Part shown: piece after piece, positions 26,901 to 41,900 of the stretch
Layout: each line of letters starts with the position of its first letter
Position numbering within the stretch: the first letter of the stretch is position 1
DNA from: Antedon mediterranea
Lineage: Eukaryota; Echinodermata; Crinoidea; Comatulida; Antedonidae
Length of the DNA: 60,000 nucleotides
Assembly: GCF_964355755.1 (NCBI RefSeq)
Contig: NC_092676.1
Location: forward strand, 8,044,288-8,104,287
Direction of reading: 5' to 3'
Position numbers and translations under genes: made by a program
Notes under the pieces: generated by a model
What the model was told of the DNA's origin: nothing
What the model saw: only the letters and a program-made list of their open reading frames with translations
The model's database searches: none

Positions 26901-29900
26901 TACCAGAATAAACAATTGGTACAAATTTTGTAAATAACACATTCTGAAAAAGATTTTGTTTATATATACTATAATACTTTTGCAATGAACTTTAGTGCTT
27001 TAATATTATCTCCATGCATCAAGGTAAATAAACTATCAGATTAATAATCTGACTGGAAAGAATTACTAACAACATACTAGCTACTGTAACAATGATTTGG
27101 ATCATCTCAAGTCTAAAACAACAAATCCTCATTATTACATGAGTAAGGATAAGCAAAATAAATAGCAATAAACCCTTTCACTGCGTATACCCAGTACTAG
27201 ACGAACCTTTTGCCCACCAAACAACACAAAAATAATTACAAAATTATTTCATTTATTTTTTTTGCAATTTATTAAAATCACATTTTTTTCTTAAATAAAT
27301 ATTACGCACATACAGTAGTACTGTCTACAGTATCAAACTTTATGTCACAAAAAATGTGATGTGCCCATATATTGACACAATATTTGGGCATATTATCACT
27401 ACGATATTTGGGAATTTTGTCAAACTAGTTTGATAGTGTAGACAGAGTTGAGACAGTATACTTTAATTCTCACAAGTTGGGAGATACTGTTTACAATATT
27501 GCTTTGTTTTTTAGTTTAGTTTCCACGATTCCAATTAATGACTGTGTAACTTTATCGTCAATAACGTCATTGATTCCTATTAAACAAAACTTCATTTCAT
27601 TTAAATTTGCAGATGCATGTTCAATGTTTCCATCCTCAAGAAATATTTTTGCTTTTATATAAAATATAAAAATTATTGGATTCATGCTAAACAGTGTACG
27701 AGAACTCTTAACAAGTTTACATACATCCTCGTCAATAGCCCAAGCAGTAGTGTCCAAATATATTGTACGATCTATTGATATTTTTCTAAGTTTATTCAAT
27801 AGATCTTTGTCTCTTTTTATTTCATCAAGTACTGGTTCAAACTTGGCCAGCATCTCCATCAATTTTTCCTGTTTACTCATTAAGTAATAATATTTAATCA
27901 CATTAATTTGGGTACCTACACAATTGTGGTCAGTCCATCCATCAGGGTACACAAGGTTTGATCCTAATGTATAATATTCTAATGGCTTTTGGCAATAATT
28001 AGCAAAATGTTCATAAGAGATAATGTGCTGAAATGCTGCCAACAACATTGTATATTCATCACCTAATGTACAATAAAAATGATGTTTAAAAACGCTCCTG
28101 TAGCCTTTTGGTACTAACTCATCAATACATGCTAACACTGATAAAAGTATATCATCTAGTTTGAGTTTTAGTGCTTCAATTGGATGAAATCCAAGATTCG
28201 ACATACATGCTAGTAGAATTAAATCAAATGCTGAAAAATGTAATGTAGTTAAACGATTTAATTGTTCTTCAACATAAACATCCTTTGTCTTCAGTAGCAA
28301 TTTGTCTATAGCATCAAGTGCAAATGGGTTCTTTAGTAAGGTACTTTCCATTCTTGTATAGTCTGTAAAACTATTGGTCTTTGGGAGGTTCAGTATCTGC
28401 AGACAAGTATCCACAAAGGATGTATCCATAACTGCTATACCAGACATAACTTTACACCAAAGATCTCTTTTAACTGCCTTCAATAGAACTATCACATCTT
28501 CACAGCGATCTTTTGGTAAATGTCCAATTAAGTTTTGTTGAGGAATAAAATAATGAGGAATGTACTTATGTTGGTAGCAATATATTAGCCAATCAAGCGT
28601 CTTCCTGATCAAGTACATAGTGCTATGACCTTTAGAAGAAATCATCTCACACATCCAGAAGCAAGCAGTCTTGATGAAGTAAGAACAGAATGGTGTTGGT
28701 GTATCAGATTCACTGTATAAATCAAGATGCCTGTTCTTTATTGCTTTAAGAGCACACATGCACATGGCATATGGTTCACAAAGTTCAAAACAAAGTTCTC
28801 TTTCAGCTAGAGAAAATGACAATCTCCATTCAATTTCTTTTGACGAGCTATTTGGATGACCAACACCCACGACCAGAATATTAAGATCAGAAATCTTTCT
28901 TAATAACTCACTTGATGGCCAGTTATTTAGTCTTTTTCTTGTGAAAAATTCTTCAGAAAACAACGGCCATGACTGGCATTTCAAACAGCATGTCACATCT
29001 TGCGTATAGGTATCATTATAGGATACTTCCATTGAAGGTCCATGTCTTCTAGGTGTAGTAGAGGCATTAACTGGATTGAATCTGCCAGCCTTTATAATCT
29101 CATTGGTCACTATATACCCCTCATCATCAACAATATTGATTAAGGACGCATGCAAAGGTATGTTACTGTTTACTTTAAGCTTTAAATAAACTGGTTCATT
29201 TGGATTCAGCTCAGCTATTACATAACCACCTTCATGATGCATCCTTTCTGGTTCAAACTGCCACAGCACAATTGGAGTATTGTTAGAAATTAACATTATA
29301 TCTTGATCTCCACAAAATGTTGCCGGCATTGCTTCAAATCTACTCCCTACATTATACTGTTGATGTGGCAGCCATGATAACTGTTGTCTGAAAGCAACAT
29401 CCAATATTTTCTGTTCTATTCGATTGTAAGCAACGTCAAGAAATTGAGAAGCCATTGTCCGGTTAAGAAGCTCATTCGCAACTTCATCTACATTGTCTTG
29501 GTTATATTTATCAACACATTTCAAGTTTAAGAGACATTCTATTATCCAAGGTCCAATAAATAGTACATATACACCTGTAGTTGTTTCCAATAATGTTTTG
29601 CATAGGTAGAATAGAAGTATATCAACAGTAACCTTAAACAGTGCATAAGCATACTTGTTTTGAAGAATTCTACAAACAGCAGAAACTGCTTCAATTATAG
29701 TAAACATATTCACAAAGGCAATACAAAGGGAAGATAATAATAATAATATTTATTCGGCAAAAGTTCATAAAGTACATTTTACAATTCATCTTGCCAGGAG
29801 CAAGTAATAGGCATGAGCCCAAACAGAAAACTGCTCTTACTCCATCATTACTTATAAAATACAATAACAAAACTAAGTAGCACAAATTAAGTCAAAATAA

Positions 29901-32900
29901 AACAAAGCAAAGTTATAATGAGATACACCAATTAAAAATAAGCTGCATTGAATAAACAATATAAACAATTACAACTTAATATTTTGAGATCAAATGTTTG
30001 ATGAGTTGGGCTTTAAAGTCTGAAATTGTAGCACATTGTTTAATTTCATTGGGAAGTTGCTCCCATAATCTAGGGAAAATGATAAATTTAAAAATGTATT
30101 GGTCTTTGCCTTCCAATGTATTAACCGCCCTTCACACCTCTCACTTGATCTCACAAACTCATTAAAGGATGATGGACAGAGGCCATGCATTATTTTAAAA
30201 CCTAATGTGAGTCTATACACTTTAAACATATCTTCAATACTTAAAATATTTAGGGTCTTTAACCTATATAAATATGAAGTGTCCCAATTTCCTTCTTTTC
30301 TGTACATAATTATTCTAGTGGCCTTTCTCTGAACCCTTTCAAGTCTATACATATGAGATATTTCAGTAGGTGCCCACATACAACAACAGTAAGTCACAAC
30401 AGGTAGTATTAGTGCTTTGTAAAGATTTAGCATTGCCATCCAAGACATTGCTTTACTACATCTTGAAACAAAACCAAGAAGTTTGCTTGCCTTACTACAA
30501 ACAAAATCTACATGAGAGTGGCATGTTAATTTACTGTTGATATATACACCAAGTAGTTTGAATTCATGGACTCTTTCCGTTGAATCGGAATTGATATCGT
30601 AAGCAAATATGATGGGATCTTTACACCTGGATAAACTAATTGCTGCACATTTTGATGCATTTAATGGTAGTTTATTTAAAACTGACCATTCATAAATCTT
30701 ATTTAAATCACTCTGTAACTTTATACAGTCTTCTAATTCATGAATAGGTCTTGAAATGGTATTGTCATCTGCAAATTGAAAAATTGAAGATTCTATACCA
30801 TATTCAAGATCACTCACATACAATAGAAACAAAAGAGGGCCAAGAACTGACCCCTGGGGTACCCCTGATAAGATAAATGTTAATATGAATTTTTCACAAT
30901 CTAAATGTATTTGGCACAACTTCCAAAATGCTAGTTTGTTTTATAGACAGGTATAATATGGATGGAACTGTGGATTTTACAATACAACTTTATAATTTCC
31001 TGTTAACCTCATTGCTAACTCTTTTGAAATCAATGATGCATGGAATTCATTGTATATGAATACAGGTAGTAGTACACTGGTATCCTAGTACACTAGTGTT
31101 GTTTGGCTATAAAAAGTCCAGTCCGACCCCTAGAGTATTTAAGATATTTAAATAAATGTGTTTTTTCCAGAAGTCTGTTTATTAAAATACAGACTTCTAG
31201 AGAAAAAAATGTGTTTTTTTTTAAAATTTTATATGATTTGATTGTATTTTATGTATCAAACAGACTTTTACTTTTAATTAATCTATTAAAGAGAAAAATA
31301 TTAACACACATTTTTCACATCTTTTGTTTAATTCTCAAAAATTAGAAAAAAAATACAGTATTTGTCATTTGTCTATAAATTGAAAAGTAATTAAACACTG
31401 ATTTCAATTTGAATAATAATCTACATTTAATAATTGAGCTATCACCAATGAAAATTATCACATTTCTATTAAAAGTAAAATATTCATTATAGGATAAGCA
31501 GAATATAACAAGACTGAAAATGGAGATGAGAGAAAGTAAATGAATAATTTTTACATTGATTACCACATTGATATTCCCTTTTAAAATCATTGATGCTTGA
31601 AATACTGAAAACATCTCCACCCTTAATTGTATGTAATCACTGATACATATAATTTGTTTAATACACTGAAATGGTATCATAACAATGTGTTATCTTTGCA
31701 AACAACTAGACACTAAAACCTCTAAAATGGGCCAAGTTGCTCACCATTTTTGGTTACACGTCATAAACCAGTTTAAACTGTTTTGACCAGTAAAAAATGA
31801 TAATATTTATTAAATTATTTTGATGTACAGTTTATGTACCATTTTTTCATCAAATGGTTTCTAACTGTCTAGTTAGTTGCTCACATAATTGAGAAAACCT
31901 GTGTCGGTCTGTGCATAACTGCATTCCGTTAAACTAGCAATTTAAAACTTGCTAGTTTAACGGAATGCAGTTATGCGACGAAAATTGGTCTCAGACTCTT
32001 GATCCTGTGATCAGGAGTCCAATGCCTAACACACTGCGCCACAACTTATTAGATTAGGTTTGAGACAATATTATGGCTTTGTCTAATTTAATTTACTTTC
32101 TACAATTTCAATCAATGACTGTGTCACTTCTTGTTCAAGCATCACATCAACACACATATCTAAACAAAATTTCATGTCATCTACATTTGCAAATCTCCTA
32201 TCAATGTTTTCATTCTCAAGCAAAATTTTGGCTTTTATATAACATACAAAAAATATTGGGTTTATCCAAAATTCATTATGTAAGTTGAGAAGTTCAGATA
32301 TATCCTCATCAATAGACCAACCAGTAGCATCAGAGAATGCTTTTGCAACCCATATTTTTCTCAACCTACATAACATATCCGCGTCTCTTTTTATTTCATC
32401 AAGTACTGGTTCAAAATTTGCCAGCATCTCTTTCACTTTTTCATGTTTACCCATTAAGTAATAATATTTAATCCTATTAATTTGTTCACCTATGCATCTG
32501 TGGTCAGTCCAACCATCAGGGTACACAAGATTTGATCCTGATATATAATAAGCTAATGGCTTATGGAGGTGATTATCAAGATTATGACAGGCATTAGGCT
32601 GTAATGCTGCCAACAACACTGTATATTCATCCCCTAACATACAATACAAATGATGATTAAAAATGATGCTGTAGCCTTTTGGCACTAACTCATCAATACA
32701 TGATGAGATTGAAAACAATATGTCATCTAGTGTCTGTGTTTCTAATGAAAGAAATTCATTCAAAAAATAATAATTATGGAATTCAGCCAATTTCAAGATT
32801 GAAAAATGTAAAGTTAAAACTGTATTTGCTTTCTTATTTATGTAATAAGTTGCTTTGACCGCCATTTTTTTAATATCCCCAAGTGCAAATGGGTTGTGTA

Positions 32901-35900
32901 GCAATTTAGACTCAACTCTTGTAAAATCACTACTATTGGTCATTGAGATGTCCTTTTCCAGGAAAGTACTCATAAAGGGATCATTATCAATAGCAATACT
33001 TGATATAACTCTACACCAAATATCTTCTTTAACTTTCTTTAAAAAGACTATCACATCTTCACAACGTTCCTTTGATAAATGTCCAATTAAATTTTGTTGC
33101 AGAATGAAATAATGAGAAAGGTGTTTTTGTTGAAAGCAATCTATCAGCCAATCAAGCGTCTTCCTTATCAAGTCCATAGCGCTATGACCTTTCGAAGGAA
33201 CTGTCTCACACATCCAGAAGCAAGCTGTCTTGATAAAGTAAGAACAGAATGGTGTTGGTCGATCAGATTCACTATACAAGTCAAGATGCCTTTTTCTTAT
33301 TGCTCTAAGGGCACATATGCACATTAAATATGGTTTACTAAGTTAAAAACAGAGTTCTTTTTCTGCTACAGAAAATGACAATCTCCATTCAATTTCTTTT
33401 GATGCGGTGCGTGAGTGTCCAACTCCAACAACCAGAAGATCAAGATCAGAAATCTTTTTTAATACCCCACTTGATGGCCAATTATATTGTCTTTTTCTTT
33501 TAAAAAATTCTTGAGAAAACCAGGGCCATGACTGACATTCCAAACTGAATGTATAATCTTGAGGTTTGGAATTACTACACAATACTTTCATTGAAGGACC
33601 ATGTCTTCGAAAAGAAGAAGAAGGATCAAATCCAGTAAGTTTGGTAGCCTCTATGAAATCATTGTTCACTACATATCCATCCTTAACAGTATTTATCAAA
33701 GATTTATGTAAAGGTCTGTTGCTACTTACTATAAGCTTCAAATAAACTGGTTCTTTTAGATTCTGCTCAGCTATTACATAACCACCTTTATGATACATCC
33801 TTTCTAGTTCAAATGGCCACAATACAACTGGAGAGCGAGTATAATTACACATAAAATCTATATCTGCACAAACTTCTGCAGGCATTGATTCAAAGTAACT
33901 TCCTACTAAATATACATGACGTGATATCCAAGGTAATTGTTGATAAACAGCATCAAATTGTTTCTGTTTAAGTCTATTTCTAGCAATGTCAAGGTGTTGA
34001 GTTGACATTACGTATTCAAGTAACATATTTGCAACTTTATCTACACATTTTCTAACTGATTTATTATCCTCATGTCTCATAAATATAAATTCTATTGCCA
34101 AAAGTACAATCCATATTATAGCTTCCCATAATGAGTTACATTGATAATAGAGGATATAAACAGCAATCTTAAACCTCAATGGTTGAATATGATAATTAAT
34201 TCTCCAATAATTTAAGAAACAGTCTATTAAAATAATTTCAATACATAGTAAAGACTCCGAAAACGGTTGATAGATGAGAACTAAAAGTGCAATCATACAC
34301 TGTGTTTGGTAAAATTTTGGCTCTCTGTTTAAGATAAGTAGAATTGACAAGATGATCCATTCAAATACTATAGTTTCCAATGGGTCACGTCGGTAATAGT
34401 TAAATATAAAAACAGCAATCGAAATGCTTATTGGGCCAATATCAAAATTACTTTTCCATTTAGGTATGATAAATTCTATTGCCCAAGCTCCGATCCATAG
34501 TACATACACACCAAAAGTTGTTTCTAATAACATTTTACAAAGCCAGAAGCTAAATGTATTAATTACAGCAATCTGAAACACTTGATACGGATCCTGACGT
34601 TGAACCATTCTTCCAATAGCAGAAAAACCAAAGATCATTAATAATCTTAATAACTCCATAATCAAAATGACAAAATGAATACCAATTATCATTAGAAAAT
34701 TTAGTTTTCGTGATAATCATGACCGGTTTTACCACTTCTTAAATTCTTGTTTGTTTACAGCAATTACCCTAGAGACATTGATTATGGAACTATGTTGGAT
34801 TTTCCATTGCAGATACTGTATAGATATACATATTGATTCATTGATGACTTCTTTAAAATCATTAATGATGCTTGGCATTCTTTGTTATGGAAACACCACA
34901 CGTTGTTGTTTGAATAAAGTCAGAATAAAAGACATATTATATTTCAAAACCCTTTTCCAAAATGTACTATTTTTCTGTGTCGTTTATTTATTTTCTTTGA
35001 GTTTTATAAAAATCTGTACTGTGTTTTTTTTATATTATTAATATAACAAGCAACATGAACATGTTTCATTTAATCTACACTATAATTTAAGACATGGATA
35101 ATGTATGTTGTAACCACAAATGAATGCTATACAGAATGTGTTTCTAACAAGTCATGTAGTACATCACTCAATCAGTCAGAACTTTGTACGACATGATAGT
35201 GTGCTGACTGACTAATGCGTGATTGAAAAACAAACCTGTAGTGTGTGCTGTCTGCTGCGCTACTCCAAAATCTGACACATTCAATTCAAGAAGATTGAAG
35301 CAGGCAATTAATAAAAAAAATTTACTTTATAATAGTACAGTAGTTACAAATAATGAATATTTATGAGTTGAATGGGCAGAATAATTTCATGGGACAGTCA
35401 GGCTAACAATACACTTCCATTCCATACAGGTATCTATCTACAAATTGTAAATTATTAAGAATGCGATATTATCATTATATGAAAATAGTACTATTTGTAA
35501 TGGTTTTAAACATGGAAATATAGTTGGTAAAAATTAATAAAGTAGCATACAGTAACATGTAGAAACATTTTTTTTTAAATGATACGACAAATTTAAGAAA
35601 GTACTTTGGAAACTTAGCTGCACAAATGTGACAAGCCCATGTCCGACTAAAACTAAAAAACTAAAAAAGATGTTCTACATGTTCTGCAAACATTTTATTT
35701 CGCGTCCTAAAATCCAGTTTAGCTGGATCAACATAACAAAATAGTCTACCGCCTCAGCCCACCATGGTGAGGATGAGGTAAGAAAAATTTTAAGAATATG
35801 GACCTGTAGATTTGGAAGGTAAACTTGCGCGCTGATGATCCACCGAAATACAGCACAGTTCAGGGTTTCGCACGTCACCGTAATTTTAGCCCCACATCAA

Positions 35901-38900
35901 TTGTGTTTGGTAAGTTTACGATCATTTTCAGCAAGATTAGGCCTAACTCATAACAATAGGCTAACATCAAACACCATTCATCATCTCAACATTTCAGTCT
36001 TTGTTGTAAGCTGTGGTGCTCAAGCTAATTCGCGCTATGTTATAAACTTCATTTGAAATTTTGGAACCGACAGTACAAAAGTATATATATATTTATGTAT
36101 ATAAACAAATCAGGCAAAGAACATTAATTCTAAACCGCCCAGTGATATACTGAAATTTAATAAATTAATTTTAAACGATAAAGATGAGGAAATCTGTGAG
36201 AATGAGAAAAAGTCTCCCCAACCGAGACTTGAACTCGGACCGCCTGCTTGATATGCAGATGTCCTAACCATTACACCACTGGGGCTTTCATGGTATTGTT
36301 CAAACTCAATTCAGGGATGTCACCACGCTGGTCGGCCCCGACCAGCACTCAACATTTCCGACCAGGATTTACAGGCTGCCGACCACCACTATTATTTATT
36401 AATCATTACGATATTTATATTAGGCCTAGGCCGAACTAAAATTTGTACTAAAACATTTTACCTAGCACATCGTTAATAACAGACAAGCTAGCCTCATATA
36501 GATAAAGACAAAAGACTACAGCAAATGTTTCCGTGGTTACGTACGTTACTTTATTTGTAACACAATACCAGGCCTACCCAGCCCTGGTATTCATTGTTAC
36601 AGCTTGTGAGTCATGGCGAACAACGTGCTACACAGCACAGTGTACAACTACAAGTTTAAAGTTCACATAGCGACCATTCAAGCGTTTTATTTTGCACAGA
36701 TTAAAAATACAAACAAGTACGCAGTAATTAAAAATGTACAACTACATAGACCCAAACAAAATCATTTTTAATTGCTGAATGTTTTGTCACCCTGCTTTAA
36801 TTATATTATGTTACTAGTTTTACATTTTTGTACTCTACGAACTATTAAAAAAAATTTAAAAACATGCGCATGGTTCAGTGAGACCGGGCAAGTTCGTTCG
36901 TTTATGATCGCCGAGCATGCTACAATAATTACACGTCCCTGGGATAACTTCAGGTTGCTGAACTTCAGTTAACCCATAAACACGTGTCTGTTCTTGCCGG
37001 CCATGCACTACATGCTTGCCGCACAGTTGTGAAACGAAAAATCCGGAATTCGCGAATACGCTAAAAAACTCTCGCGCAAAAGAACACGAACATTATATCG
37101 AGCAACAAGTAGTAAGGTCTAGGCTAATAATTTATCTACAGTATTTGATTAGGGATTAGGCCTAAATAAGGAAGCGCCTGTTTTTGTGGAATTCAGATTT
37201 TGGGGCATCTATCTAATAAGCCTTGGCTAGGGCCTAAGCCTGACGCGATCTATTGCTATTCATTTCGTAAGCGTTTTTTTGTTTTCGCGAATAATAACGG
37301 CGACTCCCCGGTGGTACAAGGTTAGGCCTAGACCTGACGCAATTTGTTGTTATTTATTTTCATAATTCTTTATATGTTTCGCTAAAATAACAACAACCCC
37401 CGGGGGGGGGGGGAAGATACCCCGGGGTCTCCTCCCATTGTCATTTGTCTATAAATTGAAAAGTAATTTAAAACACTGATTTTAATTTGAATAATAATCT
37501 ACATTTTAATAATTGAGCTATCACCAATGAAAATTATCACATTTCTATTAAAATTAAAATATTCATTATAGGATAAGCAGAATATAACAAGACTGAAAAT
37601 GGAGATTAGAGAAAGTAAATGAATAATATTTTTATTAACTAACTAAAGCTCTCTCTAGCCTCACTACATTTTCAGCCTCACTACGCGGTGACAGTTCAAA
37701 TTTCCCGCAGGACAGTTGTTGTGTTAGGGCACTCCTGTAGCCTAGCATTTATTTGCCGGTGTTTTTCTGCTGTATATGTACGTATTAATACACCATCATG
37801 GCCGGAAAGAATACAAGGAAAGGTGGTAAAAAGGACAGCGGTAAGGAGTGTTGCGAACTGAACACTGATACAGCACCTATCATTGATGTGGAACCGCTTA
37901 CTATTACTGTACAAAATGAAATCTCCAATATAATTAAAGGAAATACGAGTATTTTCAATGACCTAGCCGAGAAAATTGCGAGCATTGTTAAACACCAGCT
38001 GATTGAAAGCATTACACAAATTGTAACAGATGCAGCAATTGAAGCAATACGTTTCGAACTTGACGATACTAAAGATCGTCTCAGCAAAGTAGAACAACAG
38101 GTAGAGAACTTACAAAATGAGCTTGATGAAGCAGAACAATATTCAAGAAGGAACTGTTTGATTATTCAAGGAATAGAAGAGAAACAAGGTGAGATAACAG
38201 ACAATATTGTTTTGGATTTGTTTAAGAAAAAGCTAAGCGTAGAAGTAGATAAAACATGCATAGAAAGGAGTCATAGATTGGGGCCAAAAGTTAAGAAAAA
38301 CGGAAGAGCAAGAGGAATAATAGTAAAGTTTAGTTCGTATAATGTTAGAAATGAAGTATATAGAGCAAAGAAAAAATTAAAGGGGAGCCATATCTACATT
38401 CATGAAAACCTTACGAGCAAAAGATCAAGTTTACTACGTACTGTAAAGCAAAACTATGCATCAGTGGTATCTGCAGTTTGGACACAAGATGGTCGCATAC
38501 ATACCATAATCACTGGCAGTAACGAGAAAGTTGTTTTATCCAGAACTTCCGATCTTAAACAATTACCTAAATGTAAAAGGTAATGTGTAAGAGTATTTTA
38601 AATGTCCTAAATTTGTATTGTATTTTATGTAGATAAGATGATTTTAGATTTTATTTGTAACGCATGTAATAAACCATTTCAACCAATTCAATTGTTAAAC
38701 GAACATAGTACGGGAAGCCTTTTAGACAACGACGTAGACGACGCTGAATTACGTAACGACTCTATTGTTTATCCTGCTTTTGGCATACTATGCAAATTAT
38801 GCGAGATTAATTGTACAAAGGGTTTTAAAATTGGTCATTTAAATGTCAGAAGTCTCTATAATAAGGTGGACCATGTTCAGAGTTTACTTTCGGAATGCCG

Positions 38901-41900
38901 TTTCCATGTTTTAGGAATTAGTGAAACCTGGCTAGATCAAAACATACATAATAGTGAACTTGCAATCCCAGGATACCTATTAGTTAGAACAGACAGAAAT
39001 AGACACAGAGGTGGGGTGGCTATCTATGTAAATGAAAATGTTGATTTTGATGTCATTGATTTTGGTGAAAATACAATTGAATCGGTATGGATAAAAATTA
39101 AGCCGGTTAACACTAAACCGTTCGTTATAGGTAATGTTTATAGACCACCAAATTCGTGTACTGGATTTGTTGATATAATGCATGATCAAATATCTTTTAT
39201 CCTAGATAGTATAAGAGAGATTATTTTTGTTGGTGACTTAAATTGGAATATATTTGATAAACAGCATTCTCGGAACATTAAAACCCTCCACCAAATTTTC
39301 CAATTAAACCAGTATATTAAAACTCCAACGCGCGTAATGGAAAACAGTAGTAGTTGTATTGATTTAATTTTTTCAAATAGGGATGACTTTATAACCAAAA
39401 CTGGAGTTGTACCAATTGGAATTAGCGATCACTCATTGATATATGCAATACGTAAAAAAATTAATATAAAATTGCCCCCGCGTATTTTACATACGAGAAC
39501 CTTCCGGAAATTTAACGAAGAGTTGTTTATTTCTGATCTTGCATCTGCTCCGTGGAGTATTTGTGAGGCGTCCGAGGACGCTAACGAGGCTTGGGACATT
39601 TGGAAACACATTTTTACTGATATTTGTGATATTCATGCTCCTATGGTGACGGTCAGGAGGAACGGAACAGATATTCCATGGCTTACAGACGAATTTGTTT
39701 CCCTTTCTCGTGACCGTGATTATTTAAAACAAAAAGCCGAAAAAACTAAGAACATAGATGATTGGAATTCTTACAAAAAGGCAAGAAATAAATAAAATAA
39801 TTTGTCTAAATCACTAAAACGCGACTATAAATATAAAAAATAAATTAAAGGATAATGTTAACACGTTCACTGCCACGGCGTATTTATACGTCAAAAATTG
39901 CGTGTCGCTACTTGCCAAGACGTAATACTACGTCAAAATCGTAGCACTTTTGTATTGTATGTAGAATCGCTGGCAGTGGTGATTGGAACAGGAATTATCG
40001 CATGGCAGTTTATGAATGATGTACGTAAACGATAATCTAAAAATAAATGTCATATGTTTGTTTGTGTTTATTCCCTCATGCATTGAATATGGTTGATACG
40101 ATGGCGCCCTCACACTCAATAAACGGGACTTGGCACTGGGACAGAAATTACGGAAAATGCCTTGGCAGTCAATGTGTTAATGACACTAAAACATTATGGA
40201 AAACCATGAAAGACTTTTTACCCAATAAAAAGAAACAAACTAAAACAACCCTCAATGTAAACGGTAATGAAATAAACAATCCAACTGATATTGCTAATCA
40301 TTTTAATACATATTTTTGTTCAATTTCTAATGAACTTGCATCACATTTTAATGACAACCAAAACGATATTACCGTTAAATCGTTATCACAATTTCAACAA
40401 CGTTTCAACTTTAAAGATATTAATGGAAATGAAATTGAAGCTTTGTTGGAAAAGTTAGAAATTGGAAAAGCTACTGGAATTGATGGGATTTCCGCTAGGT
40501 TACTTAAAATTGCATCTTCACAAATTTCTCAAAGTCTTGCCTTTTTGTTTAACTGGTCATTAAGATCTGGTGTTATTCCAAGTGAATGGAAATGTGCTAA
40601 GGTTACTCCGCTTCATAAAGGAGGATGTAAACATGAACTTAACAACTACCGTCCAATATCTGTTATACCTATTGTTATGAAAGTTTTTGAAAGATGCATC
40701 CATAATCAAGTTATGAATCATATAAATGAGTTTAATTTATTATGTAAAAATCAATCTGGTTTTAGGTCGTTACATTCAACTTCTACTACACTGATAGATG
40801 TATGCAATTATATATATAAAAATATTGATAATGGCTTGGTAACTGGAGCAATTTTTCTTGATCTAAAAAAGGCGTTTGATACAGTAGACCACGGTATTTT
40901 ATTACGTAAATTATGCACCTTCGGAATGATAAACACTGAGCTTGCATGGTTCAGTAATTATTTAAAAAATCAAACAATTTGTTAATTTTAATGGGAAAAA
41001 ATCTGAAATTTTAAATGTCAACTATGGGGTACCAAAAGGCTCAATTCTTGGCCCTTTGTTGTTTATTTTATACATAAATGACTTACATTATAGTGTTGAT
41101 GGGATTTGTAAAACAGTCCTCTATGCAGACGACACTGCGCTTTTTTATGCATGTAAATCAAATGAAGAGCTTACAACAGTTTTAACTGAACAGTTGGAAA
41201 ATGTAAAACAATGGTTAGATATACATAAATTAACTCTAAACATTGATAAAACCAAATACATGCTTTTTGGTACTAATGCACGTGTTAATAAAACAACAGA
41301 TGAAACAGTAATTGTTGACAACATTCCGATTGAGAAAGTTGAAACGTTTAAATATTTGGGACTTACATTTGATGAACAACTTTCATGGAAAGTAAATATT
41401 GATTCTATATGTGCAAAACTATCAAAAATTCTACACCTATTTTATAGATTGAAAAGTTTTACATCTCCTAAAATTATTAAAAGATTATACAATGCTCTAT
41501 TTTTATCACATATTGACTATTGTTCAACACTCTGGGGTACTGGTTCAAACGCCCATATTTTAAAATTGCAAAGGGTACAAAATAGAACTGCACGATTAAT
41601 ACTAGGTGCTGATATTCGAAATCCTGTTAGACAAATGCATTATGATTTAGGTTGGCTAACAATTAAGACAAGAATTGAATATCATACAATTTGTACAATA
41701 TTTAGATGTTTACAAGAATCTGTACCTTCATACTTATGTGATGTTTTGCAATATATTAGTAGTGTACACAATATTCAAACCAGAAACTATGAAAATAATC
41801 TGTTGTATTTGCCCAGATGTACTGTAACCTCGAAATATACAAACGTAGTTTTGTTTATTATGGAAGTTCACTCTGGAATGGCCTACCTTATGAATTAAGA

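Larger units (their letters stand above)
31360..36030. repeat. Segmental duplication block II (partner 37,437-50,230 minus insertions)
   Basis: Spacer, cGLR-like copy 8 and its upstream region correspond to 37,437-37,641 + 42,171-46,328 + later pieces to about 50,230, interrupted by the LINE and at least five other insertions and by the copy 10 remnant. The last shared text is TTGTTGTAAGCTG at about 36,010 and 50,222. Confidence 0.8.

Noticed and set aside
36308-37436. hAT element starting with CAGGGATGTCACCACG
   Set aside because: The left end looks typical, but no matching inverted right end or target duplication could be found before the duplicated spacer resumes.
40047-40180. Start of the RT protein upstream of 40181
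   Set aside because: This part of the open frame lies inside the nested TTAA MITE. The true RT coding resumes at the MITE border.
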